This document shows positions 29,525 through 38,296 of a stretch of DNA of 64,000 bases, piece after piece. Position numbers and translations under genes: made by a program. Origin of the DNA: Micromonospora sp. C28SCA-DRY-2 (lineage in GTDB: Bacteria > Actinomycetota > Actinomycetes > Mycobacteriales > Micromonosporaceae); NCBI RefSeq assembly GCF_030519475.1, contig NZ_JAUMKD010000001.1, positions 1,178,001 through 1,242,000 of the forward strand. The letters are read 5' to 3'. Positions within the stretch are counted from its first letter, which is position 1, and every line of letters starts with the position of its first letter. The notes below the pieces were generated by a model. The model was given only the letters and a program-made list of their open reading frames with translations, searched no databases and had not been told where the DNA came from.

Positions 29525-31378
29525 GTGAGCAGCGCAGCGCCCACGGCCCCCGACGCCGTCCCTGAACAGGCTGTCCACCCCACCGAAAGGGCGCTCGGGG
29601 CCCGACTGGCCCGGCTGCTAGCGGCCGCCCGGCGGCAGCGTACGGACCTGCTCGTCGGGCTGCTCTTCGTGGCGCTCGCCGGTTGGCTCACCCACGGCCT
29701 GTGGCCCGACCCGGCCGGCCGGACGCTGGCGCTCAACCCGGCGGACCAGACCCTCTACGAGTGGTTCCTCGCGATGGACTCGCGGGCCCTGCTGGGCGAC
29801 TTCGGCCTGCTCAGCGACCGGCTCAACGCGCCGGACGGGGTGAACCTGATGACCAACACCTCGGTCATCGCGCTCGGCGTGCTGCTCGCCCCGGTCACCC
29901 TGCTGCTCGGCGCGCCGGTCACCTTCGCCCTGCTGGCGGCGGCGAACCTGGCCGGCACCGCGATCGCCTGGTACCTGCTGTTCACCTGGACCCTGCGGGC
30001 CCGCCGGCTCGCCGCCGGGCTGGGCGCCGCGCTCTGCGGCTTCGGCCCGGGGATGGTCTCGCAGACCAACAGCCACCTGCACATGACCGCCCAGTGGCTG
30101 GTCCCGGTGATCGTCTGGCTGGTGGTCCGGATGCTGCGCGCCGCCGATCCGGGCCCGGCCGCGCCCGGCGCCGACGGCACGGGACGCACCGGGCCGGACC
30201 GGCGCCGGCTGACCACCTCGGCCATCGGCCTCGCCGCCGCGGTGACCGCGCAGGTCTTCGTCGGCGAGGAGGTGCTCTTCCTCAGCGCCGTCACGCTGCT
30301 GGTCATGGCGGTCAGCTACGCGGTGGTGGACCGGGACCTGGCCCGGCGCGCGCTGCCCGGCTTCGCCGGCGGCATGCTGCTCGCCACCGGGCTGGCCCTG
30401 CTCGTGCTCGCCGGGCCGCTGTGGTTCCAGTTCGCCGGCCCGCAGGGCGTCGCCGACGGGATGTTCAGCCCCGACTACTTCTCGGCGGACCTGCGCAGCT
30501 GGTGGTCGATCTCCCCCCTGTCGGTGGCCGGCGGCGCCGAGGCGGCCCGGCTCACCACCGGCCCGGCCGAGTACAACACCTTCCTCGGCTGGCCGCTGCT
30601 GGCGGTCACCGCCGGCTGCGCGCTCTGGCTGGGCCGCCGCCCGCTGGTCGTCGCCTGCGTGGCCGGCGCGCTCGCGATGGGGGCGCTCTCGCTCGGTCCC
30701 CGGCTGGTGCTCGACGGCGACCGCACAGCGGTGCCCGGCCCGTACGCCCTGATCGCCGGGCTGCCGGTGGTGGACGGCGCGCTGCCGATGCGGTTCGCCC
30801 TCGCCGTACTGCCGCTGACCGCCACCCTGCTGGTGCTGGCGGTGGACCGGGCGCTGCGCGACACCGGCCGGGTCCGCCGGCTGGTGCCGGCGCTGGTCGG
30901 CGCGGCGCTGCTGCCGCTGGCGCCGACGCCGCTGCCCACCGCCGACCGCCCGCCGGTGCCGGAGTTCATCACCGGGGGCCACTGGCGGCAGTGCGTGAAG
31001 CCGGGCGGGGTGCTGGTCCCGGTGCCACTGCCCACGCCGAGGGATCCCTGGCCGATGCGCTGGGCGGCCGCCGCCGACGCCGCCTTCGGCATCCCGGAGG
31101 GCTTCTTCATCGGCCCGTACGGCCGGGACGGCACCGCCGCGATGGGCACCTTCAAGCAGCCCACCTCGGCGCTGCTGGCCGAGGTCGCCAGGCGCGGCCT
31201 GCAACCGGCCATCGGCGACGAGCAGCGCCAGCAGGCGGCGAAGGATGCCGACTTCTGGGGCGCGTCGTGCGTGGCCCTGGCGGTGGACACCCCGCACGCG
31301 GAGAGCCTGCGCGGCACCCTGGAGCAGCTCTACGGCCCGGGCACCCGGGTCGCCGACGCCTGGATCTGGCGGGTCTGA
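29525..31378 (+). CDS. Polytopic membrane protein, GT-C glycosyltransferase-like
   Basis: This 617-residue protein has about ten hydrophobic helices between residues 40 and 460. A soluble C-terminal domain of about 150 residues follows, containing GGHWRQCVKPGGVLVPVPLP and GFFIGPYGRD. An acidic-aromatic loop after the first helix (NPADQTLYEWFLAMD) sits where GT-C enzymes place their catalytic aspartate. This suggests a polyprenyl-phosphate-sugar transferase, but no specific activity can be assigned. The start is GTG at 29525, 7 nt after TAGGGT. It diverges from the tRNA-Leu gene. Confidence 0.85.
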   Translation: MSSAAPTAPDAVPEQAVHPTERALGARLARLLAAARRQRTDLLVGLLFVALAGWLTHGLWPDPAGRTLALNPADQTLYEWFLAMDSRALLGDFGLLSDRLNAPDGVNLMTNTSVIALGVLLAPVTLLLGAPVTFALLAAANLAGTAIAWYLLFTWTLRARRLAAGLGAALCGFGPGMVSQTNSHLHMTAQWLVPVIVWLVVRMLRAADPGPAAPGADGTGRTGPDRRRLTTSAIGLAAAVTAQVFVGEEVLFLSAVTLLVMAVSYAVVDRDLARRALPGFAGGMLLATGLALLVLAGPLWFQFAGPQGVADGMFSPDYFSADLRSWWSISPLSVAGGAEAARLTTGPAEYNTFLGWPLLAVTAGCALWLGRRPLVVACVAGALAMGALSLGPRLVLDGDRTAVPGPYALIAGLPVVDGALPMRFALAVLPLTATLLVLAVDRALRDTGRVRRLVPALVGAALLPLAPTPLPTADRPPVPEFITGGHWRQCVKPGGVLVPVPLPTPRDPWPMRWAAAADAAFGIPEGFFIGPYGRDGTAAMGTFKQPTSALLAEVARRGLQPAIGDEQRQQAAKDADFWGASCVALAVDTPHAESLRGTLEQLYGPGTRVADAWIWRV

Positions 31379-31409
31379 GCGCGGGTGGCACGGCCGGGCG
31401 CGGAGACGG

Positions 31410-31439
31410 CGAACGCCCCTCCGGGCGGAGGGGCGTTCG
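31410..31439. terminator. Bidirectional terminator
   Basis: A perfect 13-bp stem (CGAACGCCCCTCC and its complement) closes a GGGC loop. It lies between the convergent GT-C-like and NADH dehydrogenase genes. Confidence 0.75.
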
Positions 31440-31453
31440 TCGACGTGCGTGGG

Positions 31454-32785
31454 TCAGCCGCGCGCGGCGCCGACCGGCTGGGACGCCTCGGCGAACTCCT
31501 CGCGCGGGTCGTGCAGCTGGCCGAGGGCGACCACCTCGCGCTTGAGGAAGAACGCCAGCGTCCAGTCGACCACCACCCGGACCTTGCGGTTGAACGAGGG
31601 GATCCGGCTCATGTGGTACGTCCGGTGCATGAACCAGGCCGGCCAGCCCTTCATCTTGACCCCGTACACCTGGGCGACGCCCTTGTGCAGGCCGAGGCTG
31701 GCCACGCTGCCGGCGTGCTTGTGCTTGTACTCCACCGGCTCCCGGCCGCGGATGACGTTGACGATGTTGTCGGCCATCCGGGCGGCCTGGCGCACCGCGT
31801 GCTGGGCGCTCGGCGAGCAGTACGCCCCGGGCGGGCCGGTCAGGTCGGGCACGGCCGCGCAGTCGCCGGCGCTCCACGCCCCCTCGACCACCCGGCCGCC
31901 GTCGACCACCTGGAGGGTCGGCAGGCAGGTGACCCGGCGCCGCTCGTCGCGCGGGAAGTCGGTCGCGTCCAGCAGCGGCGACGGCTTGACGCCGGCCGTC
32001 CAGACGATGGTGTCGGCCTTGAAGCTGTCGCCGTCCGAGAGCTTGACCACCCCGTCGACGCAGGACTCCAGCCGGGTGTCCAGCCGGATGTCCATGTCCC
32101 GCTTGAGCAGCTGCTGGACGGTGTAGGCGCCCATGTCCCGGTCGACCTCGGGCAGCACCCGCTGGGTGGCCTCGACCAGCACCCAGCGCATGTCCGTCGG
32201 CTTCAGCTCCGGGTAGTAGCGCAGCGCGTCACGGGCCATGTCCTCCATCTCGGCGAGCGCCTCGATGCCGGCGTACCCGCCGCCGACGAAGACGAAGGTC
32301 AGCGCGCTGCGGCGGACCTCCGGGTCGGGCGTGGCGGCCGCCACGTCGAGCCGGTCCAGCACGTGGTTGCGCAGGTAGATCGCCTCGCCGATGGTCTTGA
32401 ACCCGATGCCGTGCTCGTGCAGACCGGGGATCGGCAGGGTCCGGGAGACCGAACCGGGCGCCACCACCACGTGGTCGTACCGGATCTCCCGGGTCGGGCC
32501 GCTGATCGGCTGCACCACGGCGGTCCTGCGGTCGTGGTCGATCCGCGTCACCGCGCCCGCCACCACCTTGCACCGGCGCAACTCCCGTCGCAGCGGCACC
32601 ACGGAGTGCCGGGGGGAGATGTTGCCGGCCGCCGCCTCGGGCAGGAACGGCTGGTAGGTCATGTGGGGCTGCGGGTCCACCACGATGACCTCAGCCTCAC
32701 GGGAGCTGAGCTTCTTCGACAGGCGCAGGGCCGCGTAGAGACCGACGTGCCCGGCACCCACCACAAGGATCCGCTTCGGATTCAC
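31454..32785 (-). CDS. Type II NADH dehydrogenase-like FAD oxidoreductase
   Basis: This 443-residue two-dinucleotide-fold flavoprotein transfers electrons from NADH to quinone without pumping protons. The first fold is RILVVGAGHVGLYAALRL (FAD). The second, TFVFVGGGYAGIEALAEM, is for NADH. AWSAGDCAAVPD contacts FAD. The C-terminal amphipathic part (WPAWFMHRTYHMSRIPSFNR) fits peripheral membrane attachment. The start is GTG at 32785, judged from the fold beginning; the ribosome site is weak. Related oxidoreductases (menaquinone or sulfide type) are less likely. Confidence 0.9.
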   Translation of the reverse strand: MNPKRILVVGAGHVGLYAALRLSKKLSSREAEVIVVDPQPHMTYQPFLPEAAAGNISPRHSVVPLRRELRRCKVVAGAVTRIDHDRRTAVVQPISGPTREIRYDHVVVAPGSVSRTLPIPGLHEHGIGFKTIGEAIYLRNHVLDRLDVAAATPDPEVRRSALTFVFVGGGYAGIEALAEMEDMARDALRYYPELKPTDMRWVLVEATQRVLPEVDRDMGAYTVQQLLKRDMDIRLDTRLESCVDGVVKLSDGDSFKADTIVWTAGVKPSPLLDATDFPRDERRRVTCLPTLQVVDGGRVVEGAWSAGDCAAVPDLTGPPGAYCSPSAQHAVRQAARMADNIVNVIRGREPVEYKHKHAGSVASLGLHKGVAQVYGVKMKGWPAWFMHRTYHMSRIPSFNRKVRVVVDWTLAFFLKREVVALGQLHDPREEFAEASQPVGAARG

Positions 32786-32913
32786 GTCATCTATCTTTCC
32801 CCGCGCGGCTCGGCTAATCCCGTTCGCGCCCCCCTTCTGTGACCGAGCACAACCCCTGTGACCTGCGCAACGTGGGTCGGCTGGGGTGGTCGCCGCCGGG
32901 CTCGCCCCGGGCG

Positions 32914-33477
32914 TCACCTGCGCCGCAGCAGCCACCCCAGCAACCCGGTCAGCCCGGCGGCGACCAGCAGACCGGCCACGGTCACCAGCTGGAATCCGCC
33001 GTCGCCTCCCGCACCGGCGACCTCCACCAGCAGCACCCCGAGCACCGCGGCGGCGAGCACCACCACGCCGGCCCGGGTCAGCCAGCGGACCAGCACGTCC
33101 GGGTCGACCACCGCGTCGTAGGGCAACACCGCGGCCAGCGCGCAGAGGGTGTGCGTGAGGTAGAGCACCGCCGCGACCGCGAGCAGCCGCCAGAGCGCTA
33201 TCGGCCGGCCGTAGCCGTCGGTGGCCAGCAGCCACCCGCCGACGGTGACCAGCGCCGCGAAGGTCGGCCAGACCCGGCGCGGCCCGACCGCGGGCAGCAG
33301 CGCCGCCAGGACCAGTGCCCCGAGCGGCCGCCCGGACAGCACCTGGGCCGGGTACGCCAGCACGAAGCCGACCAGCGCGGTGAGGAAGATGCCGGCGCGG
33401 ACCAGCAGCGGCACGAGGCTGACCCGGCCGGCCGCGTGCCGGACCGCCCGGACCCGTTCGGTGACCGCGTCGATCAT
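32914..33477 (-). CDS. Integral membrane protein at the end of the MoxR operon
   Basis: This 187-residue protein has about five transmembrane helices (for example VPLLVRAGIFLTALVGFVLA and LLAVAAVLYLTHTLCALAAV) and a C-terminal WLLRRR. I do not recognise a family; its position suggests a role with the MoxR/DUF58 complex. ATG at 33477 overlaps the stop of the last repeat mini-ORF as ATGA. A longer frame to 33618 runs through the repeats and is unlikely to be the real start. Confidence 0.82.
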   Translation of the reverse strand: MIDAVTERVRAVRHAAGRVSLVPLLVRAGIFLTALVGFVLAYPAQVLSGRPLGALVLAALLPAVGPRRVWPTFAALVTVGGWLLATDGYGRPIALWRLLAVAAVLYLTHTLCALAAVLPYDAVVDPDVLVRWLTRAGVVVLAAAVLGVLLVEVAGAGGDGGFQLVTVAGLLVAAGLTGLLGWLLRRR

Positions 33478-33513
33478 TCCCGCCCGCTCCCGTCCGCCCC
33501 CGCCGGCCGCCCC

Positions 33514-33572
33514 CCGGTCACCTTCGTTCGCGACCGCGGGGTTCGCACGACCGGGCCACTCCTCGCGCTCAC
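33514..33572 (-). repeat. Start-codon repeat, GTG family, unit 2 of this array
   Basis: This 59-bp unit begins GTGAGCGCGAGGAGTGGCCC on the minus strand, diverged from unit 1 at about seven positions. Its frame (32 codons, starting VSARSGPVVRTPRSRTKV) continues past the unit to a TGA at 33476-33474, which overlaps the ATG of the membrane protein. Confidence 0.65.
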
Positions 33573-33631
33573 CGGGCCACCTTCGTTCGCGACCGCGGGG
33601 CTCGCAAACCCGGCTCACTCCTCGCGCTCAC
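33573..33631 (-). repeat. Start-codon repeat, GTG family, unit 1 of this array
   Basis: This 59-bp unit begins GTGAGCGCGAGGAGTGAGCC on the minus strand. Its GTG overlaps the DUF58 stop. It encodes the 20-residue VSARSEPGLRAPRSRTKVAR and ends in a TGA overlapping the next GTG. Confidence 0.7.
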
Positions 33632-35031
33632 CGGGCACCCACCCGGGGGGCCGTGGCCAGCCGGGCCACGTCGCGCAGCACCTGGTCCAGGCTGCCCGCG
33701 CCGGCCCAGCCCACCACCGGCACGCCGTGCTCGCGCAGTTGCCCGATCATCGTGTCCCGGTCCAGCCGCCACAGCCGGTACGCCACCTCCGCCCAACCGC
33801 GGTCCTTCGGCACCGGCAGCTCGGCCGGCAGGGTGTCCACCGCGACCACGAACCGCCCGGAGCGGGCCAGCCGGGCCAGCATCTGCGCCGACCGTTCGTC
33901 CAGCAGCGGGGTGAGCACCACCACCAGGGCGTCCGCGGCCAGCAGCTGCGGCCCGAACACCTGGTCGTAGGGTTCGTGCGGGGAGTGCTCCGGCCGCACG
34001 TCGAGCAGCCACTCCAGCACCGTCAGGTACTGCCGGCGACCGGTGGCCGGGCGCAGCCGGCGGGCGCTCGGGCCGTACTCCAGCAGCGAGACCCGGTCGC
34101 CCCGGTGCAGGTAGTGCTCGGCGATCGCGGCCGCGGCCCGGACCGTGGTGTCCAGCACCGAGGCGGCGCCGCCGACGCCACCGGAGCGGCCCGCCTCGGC
34201 CAGCACGTCGAGCAGGACCACCACCTCCGCGTCCCGGTCGGACAGGGTGGCCGCCACGTGCAGTTGCCGGGCCCGCAGCGAGACCCGCCAGTCGATCCGG
34301 CGCAGCCGGTCACCGGGCGCGAAGACGCGCACCCCGGCCAGCTCGCCGCCCTCGCCGGGGCGGCGCGAGTGGTGGGCGCCGACCAGGCCGGCGGCCCGGG
34401 GCATCGCCTCCACCGCCTCGAACGGTTCGGTCTTCGGGTAGACCCGGGTGCGGACCGGTTCGGTGATCACCGCGCGGGAGACGAGCAGGCCCTGCGCGGC
34501 GGCGACCCGCGCACCGGCCGGGCCGATCGCGTGCCGCCCCCAGCGCCGCGCGGTGCCGGCGAGTTCCAGGTCCGCAGCGGTGGCGGTGGCGAGCGCGGTG
34601 ACGAACGGGCGGTCGGCAACGGCCGGGGCACCCGGGCCGGGGGCGGTGGCGATCGCGGCGCCGGCGATGCTGGCCCGCTCGATCCGCAGCCAGGGCGAGA
34701 CCCGGCTGCGGACCACCGCCACGTCGTAGTCGACGGTGTCCGGGTTGCCGACGGTGACTGTGCCGGTGACCTCGCCCCCCTCAACCAGGTGGTCGTCCCC
34801 GCCGGCGATCCAGACCTGGGGCAGCGCGGTCGGCCGGCGGCGCAGCGCGTACGCCGTGCCGAGCGCGATCGGCGCGGCCAGCACGATCAGGTCGACCCGG
34901 CCGAGCAGCACCGCCGCGATCAGCAGCAGGCCGGTCAGCAGCACCGCCCGGCCGAGCGCCCAGGTGGGCACCCAGCCGGGCGACGGTTCCGGCTCGCCCG
35001 CGTCGACCCGCGGCACCGTGGACCCGGCCAT
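33628..35031 (-). CDS. DUF58 domain protein
   Basis: This 467-residue protein has two N-terminal transmembrane helices (about 28-65). A cytoplasmic or exported beta-rich segment follows, then the DUF58 domain with VFAPGDRLRRIDWRVSLR. The last part has a von Willebrand-like arrangement (VVVLLDVLAEAG, ALVVVLTPLLDE). DUF58 proteins regularly pair with MoxR ATPases, probably for assembly or maturation of envelope proteins. The ATG overlaps the MoxR stop by one base (TGATG). Its own stop overlaps the first repeat mini-ORF (GTGA). Confidence 0.92.
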   Translation of the reverse strand: MAGSTVPRVDAGEPEPSPGWVPTWALGRAVLLTGLLLIAAVLLGRVDLIVLAAPIALGTAYALRRRPTALPQVWIAGGDDHLVEGGEVTGTVTVGNPDTVDYDVAVVRSRVSPWLRIERASIAGAAIATAPGPGAPAVADRPFVTALATATAADLELAGTARRWGRHAIGPAGARVAAAQGLLVSRAVITEPVRTRVYPKTEPFEAVEAMPRAAGLVGAHHSRRPGEGGELAGVRVFAPGDRLRRIDWRVSLRARQLHVAATLSDRDAEVVVLLDVLAEAGRSGGVGGAASVLDTTVRAAAAIAEHYLHRGDRVSLLEYGPSARRLRPATGRRQYLTVLEWLLDVRPEHSPHEPYDQVFGPQLLAADALVVVLTPLLDERSAQMLARLARSGRFVVAVDTLPAELPVPKDRGWAEVAYRLWRLDRDTMIGQLREHGVPVVGWAGAGSLDQVLRDVARLATAPRVGAR

Positions 35032-36038
35032 CAGCGCCCGGGCCGGCCGGCGGCGTAGCTGGGCAGCGCGCCGCTGGCCGGGGCCGGGGTGCCGGAGAGC
35101 ACCTCACCCACCACGAAGGACGGATCGACCCGGCGCAGCCACATCTCCGGGCGCAGCGTGATCCGGTGCGCCAGCGCCGGCACCGCCACCTCCTTGACGT
35201 CCTCCGGCACCACGTAGTCCCGGCCGGCCAGGACCGCCCGCACCCGGGCCAGCAGCAGCAGCGCCAGCGACCCGCGCGGTGACGCGCCGACCAGCACCGA
35301 CGGGTGCTCGCGGGTGGCCGCGGTCAGCGCCACGATGTAGCGGCCGACCGAGTCCTCCACCACCACGTCCTCCAGCGCGGCCTGCATGGCGCGCAGCGTG
35401 GCGGCGTCGACCACCGGCTTGATGTCGGCCTCCTCGCGGCGGCGGGCCATCCGCCGGCGCAGCACCTCCCACTCCTCCTCGTGCTCCGGGTAGCCGAACG
35501 ACACCCGCAGCAGGAACCGGTCGAGCTGCGCCTCGGGCAGCGGGTAGGTGCCCTCGTACTCGATCGGGTTGGCGGTGGCCAGCACGTGGAACGGCTCGTC
35601 CAGCCGGTACGTCACGCCCTCCACCGAGACCTGCTTCTCCTGCATCGCCTCCAGCAGCGCCGACTGGGTCTTCGGCGGGGTCCGGTTGATCTCGTCGGCG
35701 AGCAGCAGGTTGGTGAAGACCGGGCCGGCCCGGAAGGCGAAGTCACCGCTGCGCTGGTCGTAGAGGAAGGAGCCGGTGACGTCGGCGGGCAGCAGGTCGG
35801 GGGTGAACTGGAGCCGGCGGAAGTCCAGCCCGAGCGCCTGGGCGAAGGAGCGGGCGGTCAGCGTCTTGCCCAGCCCGGGCAGGTCCTCCAGCAGCACGTG
35901 GCCGCCGGCCAGGATCCCGGCGAGGACCAGCTCCAGCGCCTCCCGCTTGCCGACCACGACCTGGCCGACCGCGTCCAGCACCGCCCGGGCGAGGTGGCCG
36001 ACCTCGGTGGCGGGGATCGTCCGGTCGACGTCGTTCAT
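35031..36038 (-). CDS. MoxR-family AAA+ ATPase
   Basis: This 335-residue MoxR ATPase acts as a chaperone-like partner of DUF58/VWA proteins. Walker A is EDLPGLGKTLTA, Walker B is LLADEINRTPPKTQSALLEAM-like, sensor 1 is LATANPIEYEGT, and the arginine-finger region is LPEAQLDRFLLR. The C-terminal lid has HPSVLVGASPRGSLALL. It starts at ATG 36038, overlapping the preceding stop (TGATG), and ends overlapping the DUF58 start, so the three central genes are translationally coupled. Confidence 0.95.
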   Translation of the reverse strand: MNDVDRTIPATEVGHLARAVLDAVGQVVVGKREALELVLAGILAGGHVLLEDLPGLGKTLTARSFAQALGLDFRRLQFTPDLLPADVTGSFLYDQRSGDFAFRAGPVFTNLLLADEINRTPPKTQSALLEAMQEKQVSVEGVTYRLDEPFHVLATANPIEYEGTYPLPEAQLDRFLLRVSFGYPEHEEEWEVLRRRMARRREEADIKPVVDAATLRAMQAALEDVVVEDSVGRYIVALTAATREHPSVLVGASPRGSLALLLLARVRAVLAGRDYVVPEDVKEVAVPALAHRITLRPEMWLRRVDPSFVVGEVLSGTPAPASGALPSYAAGRPGR

Positions 36039-36625
36039 CACAGTTTCTCCAGTTCGGCGACGATCACCGCGAGGTCGCGCGGCGACGGGGTACGGCGGGG
36101 CGGGGTCTCCAGGAAGGTCCACAGCCGCTCGCCCAGCAGGGCACGGGCCCGGGCCGGATCCGACTCGCGGGTCACGCCGTGCCGCTGGCGCAGCCGCTCG
36201 TCGGCCAGTTCACCGAGGCGGGGCAGGACCACGGTGGTGAACCGTTCCGGTCGGGTGGCGGACCAGTCCAGCGGGACCTCCCAACCGTTGATCGCGGTGC
36301 GCAGCGCGTCCCGGGCGCCCCAGTTCCAGGTGCCCTCGTCCACGCCGATCGAGCTCCGGGGCCCCGCCCCCGGCTGCGGCGGCGGAGGCGTGAGCGCGGC
36401 GACGATCCGGCGCACCGCGAAGAGCGCGACCACCCCGGCGATCAGGATCAGCAGGGAGACCCGCAGGCCGACCACGCGCAGCCCGGCGACCAGCACGACC
36501 ACCACGGCCGCCATGCCGGCCAGGGCGCGCAGCACCTGCCCGACCCGGCCGCCCCGGTCCCGCCCGTCGCCCCGGGGCCGCTCCTCCTCGAAGCTGAGCA
36601 GGTCGTCGATGCTGGTACTGCTCAC
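36038..36625 (-). CDS. Membrane protein of the MoxR operon
   Basis: This 195-residue protein has an acidic/basic N-terminus (VSSTSIDDLLSFEEERPRGD), two adjacent hydrophobic helices (about 35-72) and a roughly 110-residue soluble C-terminal region, with GTWNWGARDALRTAINGW and RTPSPRDLAVIVAELEKL. It resembles a helical protein commonly found between DUF4129 and MoxR genes in actinobacteria, without known function. GTG at 36625 overlaps the stop of a repeat mini-ORF; the stop overlaps the MoxR start. Confidence 0.87.
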   Translation of the reverse strand: MSSTSIDDLLSFEEERPRGDGRDRGGRVGQVLRALAGMAAVVVVLVAGLRVVGLRVSLLILIAGVVALFAVRRIVAALTPPPPQPGAGPRSSIGVDEGTWNWGARDALRTAINGWEVPLDWSATRPERFTTVVLPRLGELADERLRQRHGVTRESDPARARALLGERLWTFLETPPRRTPSPRDLAVIVAELEKL

Positions 36626-36684
36626 GGCGCCCCCTCGGCTCGCGGCTGCGGGGCTCGCAAACCCGCCTCACTCCTCGCGCTCAC
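36626..36684 (-). repeat. Start-codon repeat, GTG family, second unit of upper array
   Basis: This 59-bp copy starts GTGAGCGCGAGGAGTGAGGC on the minus strand. It encodes VSARSEAGLRAPQPRAEGAP, and its TGA (36624-36622) overlaps the GTG of the next gene at 36625. Confidence 0.72.
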
Positions 36685-36743
36685 GGTGTCACCTCGGCTC
36701 GCGACTGCGGGGCTCGCAAACCCGGCTCACTCCTCGCGCTCAC
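36685..36743 (-). repeat. Start-codon repeat, GTG family, first unit of upper array
   Basis: This 59-bp copy starts GTGAGCGCGAGGAGTGAGCC on the minus strand. Its GTG overlaps the DUF4129 stop. It encodes VSARSEPGLRAPQSRAEVTP, and its TGA overlaps the GTG of the next unit. It differs from the neighbouring unit at only a few bases. Confidence 0.72.
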
Positions 36744-37477
36744 GGCGCCGCCTCCGCCGCGACCACCGCGGTGAGTTCGCCACGGAGCCGGCGCAGCGCG
36801 GCGCGGGCCTGGTCCCGGGTGTGTTCGTCGACCGGGTGGGTGGCGTACCGCGCCTCCCGGTAGACGTGGGCGAACTCGGCCAGCACGTCGGCGCTGACGA
36901 TCGCCGGCACGCCGGCGGCCGGGTCGCCGCGCAGCAGGCGGGTGACCAGGTCGGTCGGCGTGTCCCCGGGCAGCCGGGGGACGCCGGCCGCGGCGGCCGC
37001 CTCCTCCAGCCGGACCCAGCAGGCGATCACCGCGGTCCGCGGGTCGGTGTCCCGGTCGTCCAGCTCGACCAGGCCCGCGTCGAGGGCGGCGACCACCTCG
37101 CGGGCGGTGCCCTCGGCGGTACGCCGGGCCGGCTGCACCGGCAGCGCCCGGGTGGTCCGGCGGATCGCGCCCCGGACCAGGGTCCACACCAGGTAGCCGA
37201 AGGCGACCAGCGCGGCCAGCCCGAGCAGCACGATCGCCGCGGTGCCCAGCCACTGTGGGAGCTGCGCCCTGGTGGCCTCCCCCGCGTCGCGTGGCTCGAC
37301 CGGTATCGACGGTGGCGGCTCCACCGACGGGTAGTCCGGGACGTAGGGCACGTTGTCGGCGGCGGGCGGGATCCGGCTCGCGCCGATCGACGAGTGCGCG
37401 GCCGCGAGCGCGGCGAGGGCGAGCAGGGCGGCCACCGCCGCCACCGGCCACCACCTGCGCAACACGCTGAGATCCAT
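36740..37477 (-). CDS. DUF4129 membrane protein, first gene of MoxR operon
   Basis: This 245-residue protein has an N-terminal helix (about 10-28) and a Pro-rich exported segment (PYVPDYPSVEPPPSIPVEP). A second helix (about 78-102) follows, and then a cytoplasmic DUF4129-like domain, with CWVRLEEAAAAAGVPRLPGDT and LAEFAHVYREARYA. DUF4129 proteins often accompany transglutaminase/DUF58/MoxR systems. The start is ATG at 37477, with CGGAGGT 9 nt upstream; this is the only clear ribosome site of the operon, so it is probably the operon's entry point. Confidence 0.9.
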   Translation of the reverse strand: MDLSVLRRWWPVAAVAALLALAALAAAHSSIGASRIPPAADNVPYVPDYPSVEPPPSIPVEPRDAGEATRAQLPQWLGTAAIVLLGLAALVAFGYLVWTLVRGAIRRTTRALPVQPARRTAEGTAREVVAALDAGLVELDDRDTDPRTAVIACWVRLEEAAAAAGVPRLPGDTPTDLVTRLLRGDPAAGVPAIVSADVLAEFAHVYREARYATHPVDEHTRDQARAALRRLRGELTAVVAAEAAP

Positions 37478-37555
37478 CCGGGACTACCTCCGGAGCACCC
37501 GGGCACACCACAACGGTCGGTGAGTTCCGTCCGTCATCGCCACCGCCCCGCCGTT

Positions 37556-38296
37556 TCAGTCCACCCCGGCCAACCGCTTCGCCCGGGCGAACACATCGTC
37601 CAGCATCCCTGGTGTCAGCCGTCCCGTGAAGGTGTTCTGCTGGCTGACGTGGTAGCAGCCGAGCAGGTCCGGGGCGGCCGTGCCGGACCAGTGTGCCCCA
37701 TGGGCGAACGCCGGTCGCGGGCTGGGCGGGCGCTGGCCGTACGTCTCGCGCAGCACCGGCCACCACGCGGCCCAGGCGAACGCGCCCAGCGCGACCACGA
37801 CACGCAGGGTGGGACGGATCAGCGCGACCTCGCGGTGCAGCCACGGCGCGCAGGTGTCCCGCTCCTGCGGGGTGGGCTTGTTGTCCGGCGGCGCGCAGCG
37901 CACCGCCGAGAAGATCCGGATGTCCCGCAGGGTGAGGCCGTCGTCGGCGGAGACGCTGGTCGGCTGGTTGGCCAGGCCGGCCCGGTGCAGCGCGGCGAAG
38001 AGCACGTCGCCGGAGCGGTCGCCGGTGAAGATCCGCCCGGTCCGGTTGCCACCGTGCGCGGCGGGGGCCAGGCCGAGGATGGCGATGCGCGCGTCCGGCG
38101 GGCCGAAGCCGGGCACCGGCCGGCCCCAGTACTCCTGGTCGCGGAAGGCCGCCCGGCGGGTCCGGGCCACCTCCTCGCGCCAGTCGACCAGCCGCGGGCA
38201 GGCGAAGCAGTCGCTGACCGCGCCGTCGAGGTCGGCCAGGTCGGTCGCCCGCGCGGCGCGGGCGACCACCTCGGCGGGCGTACGCGGCTCAGCCAA
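37556..38296 (-). CDS. Uracil-DNA glycosylase, family 5 (UdgB-type)
   Basis: This 246-residue iron-sulfur glycosylase removes uracil (and often hypoxanthine) from DNA. Motif A is [15 protein letters not shown], where alanine replaces the aspartate of family 4, as in UdgB. Motif B is [18 protein letters not shown]. Four cysteines are placed for a 4Fe-4S cluster: two in the CFACPRL stretch, one in SAVRCAPP and one in RDTCAPW. The start is uncertain: TTG at 38296 is used because it overlaps the upstream stop by 8 nt and begins the family's N-terminal helix. No strong ribosome site is seen. Confidence 0.88.
   Translation of the reverse strand: MAEPRTPAEVVARAARATDLADLDGAVSDCFACPRLVDWREEVARTRRAAFRDQEYWGRPVPGFGPPDARIAILGLAPAAHGGNRTGRIFTGDRSGDVLFAALHRAGLANQPTSVSADDGLTLRDIRIFSAVRCAPPDNKPTPQERDTCAPWLHREVALIRPTLRVVVALGAFAWAAWWPVLRETYGQRPPSPRPAFAHGAHWSGTAAPDLLGCYHVSQQNTFTGRLTPGMLDDVFARAKRLAGVD

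Noticed and set aside
32914..33618. Long N-terminal extension of the operon's last membrane protein
   Set aside because: The extension reads through the GTG-family repeats in a frame different from the mini-ORFs; ATG 33477 overlaps the last mini-ORF stop and begins the helical protein.
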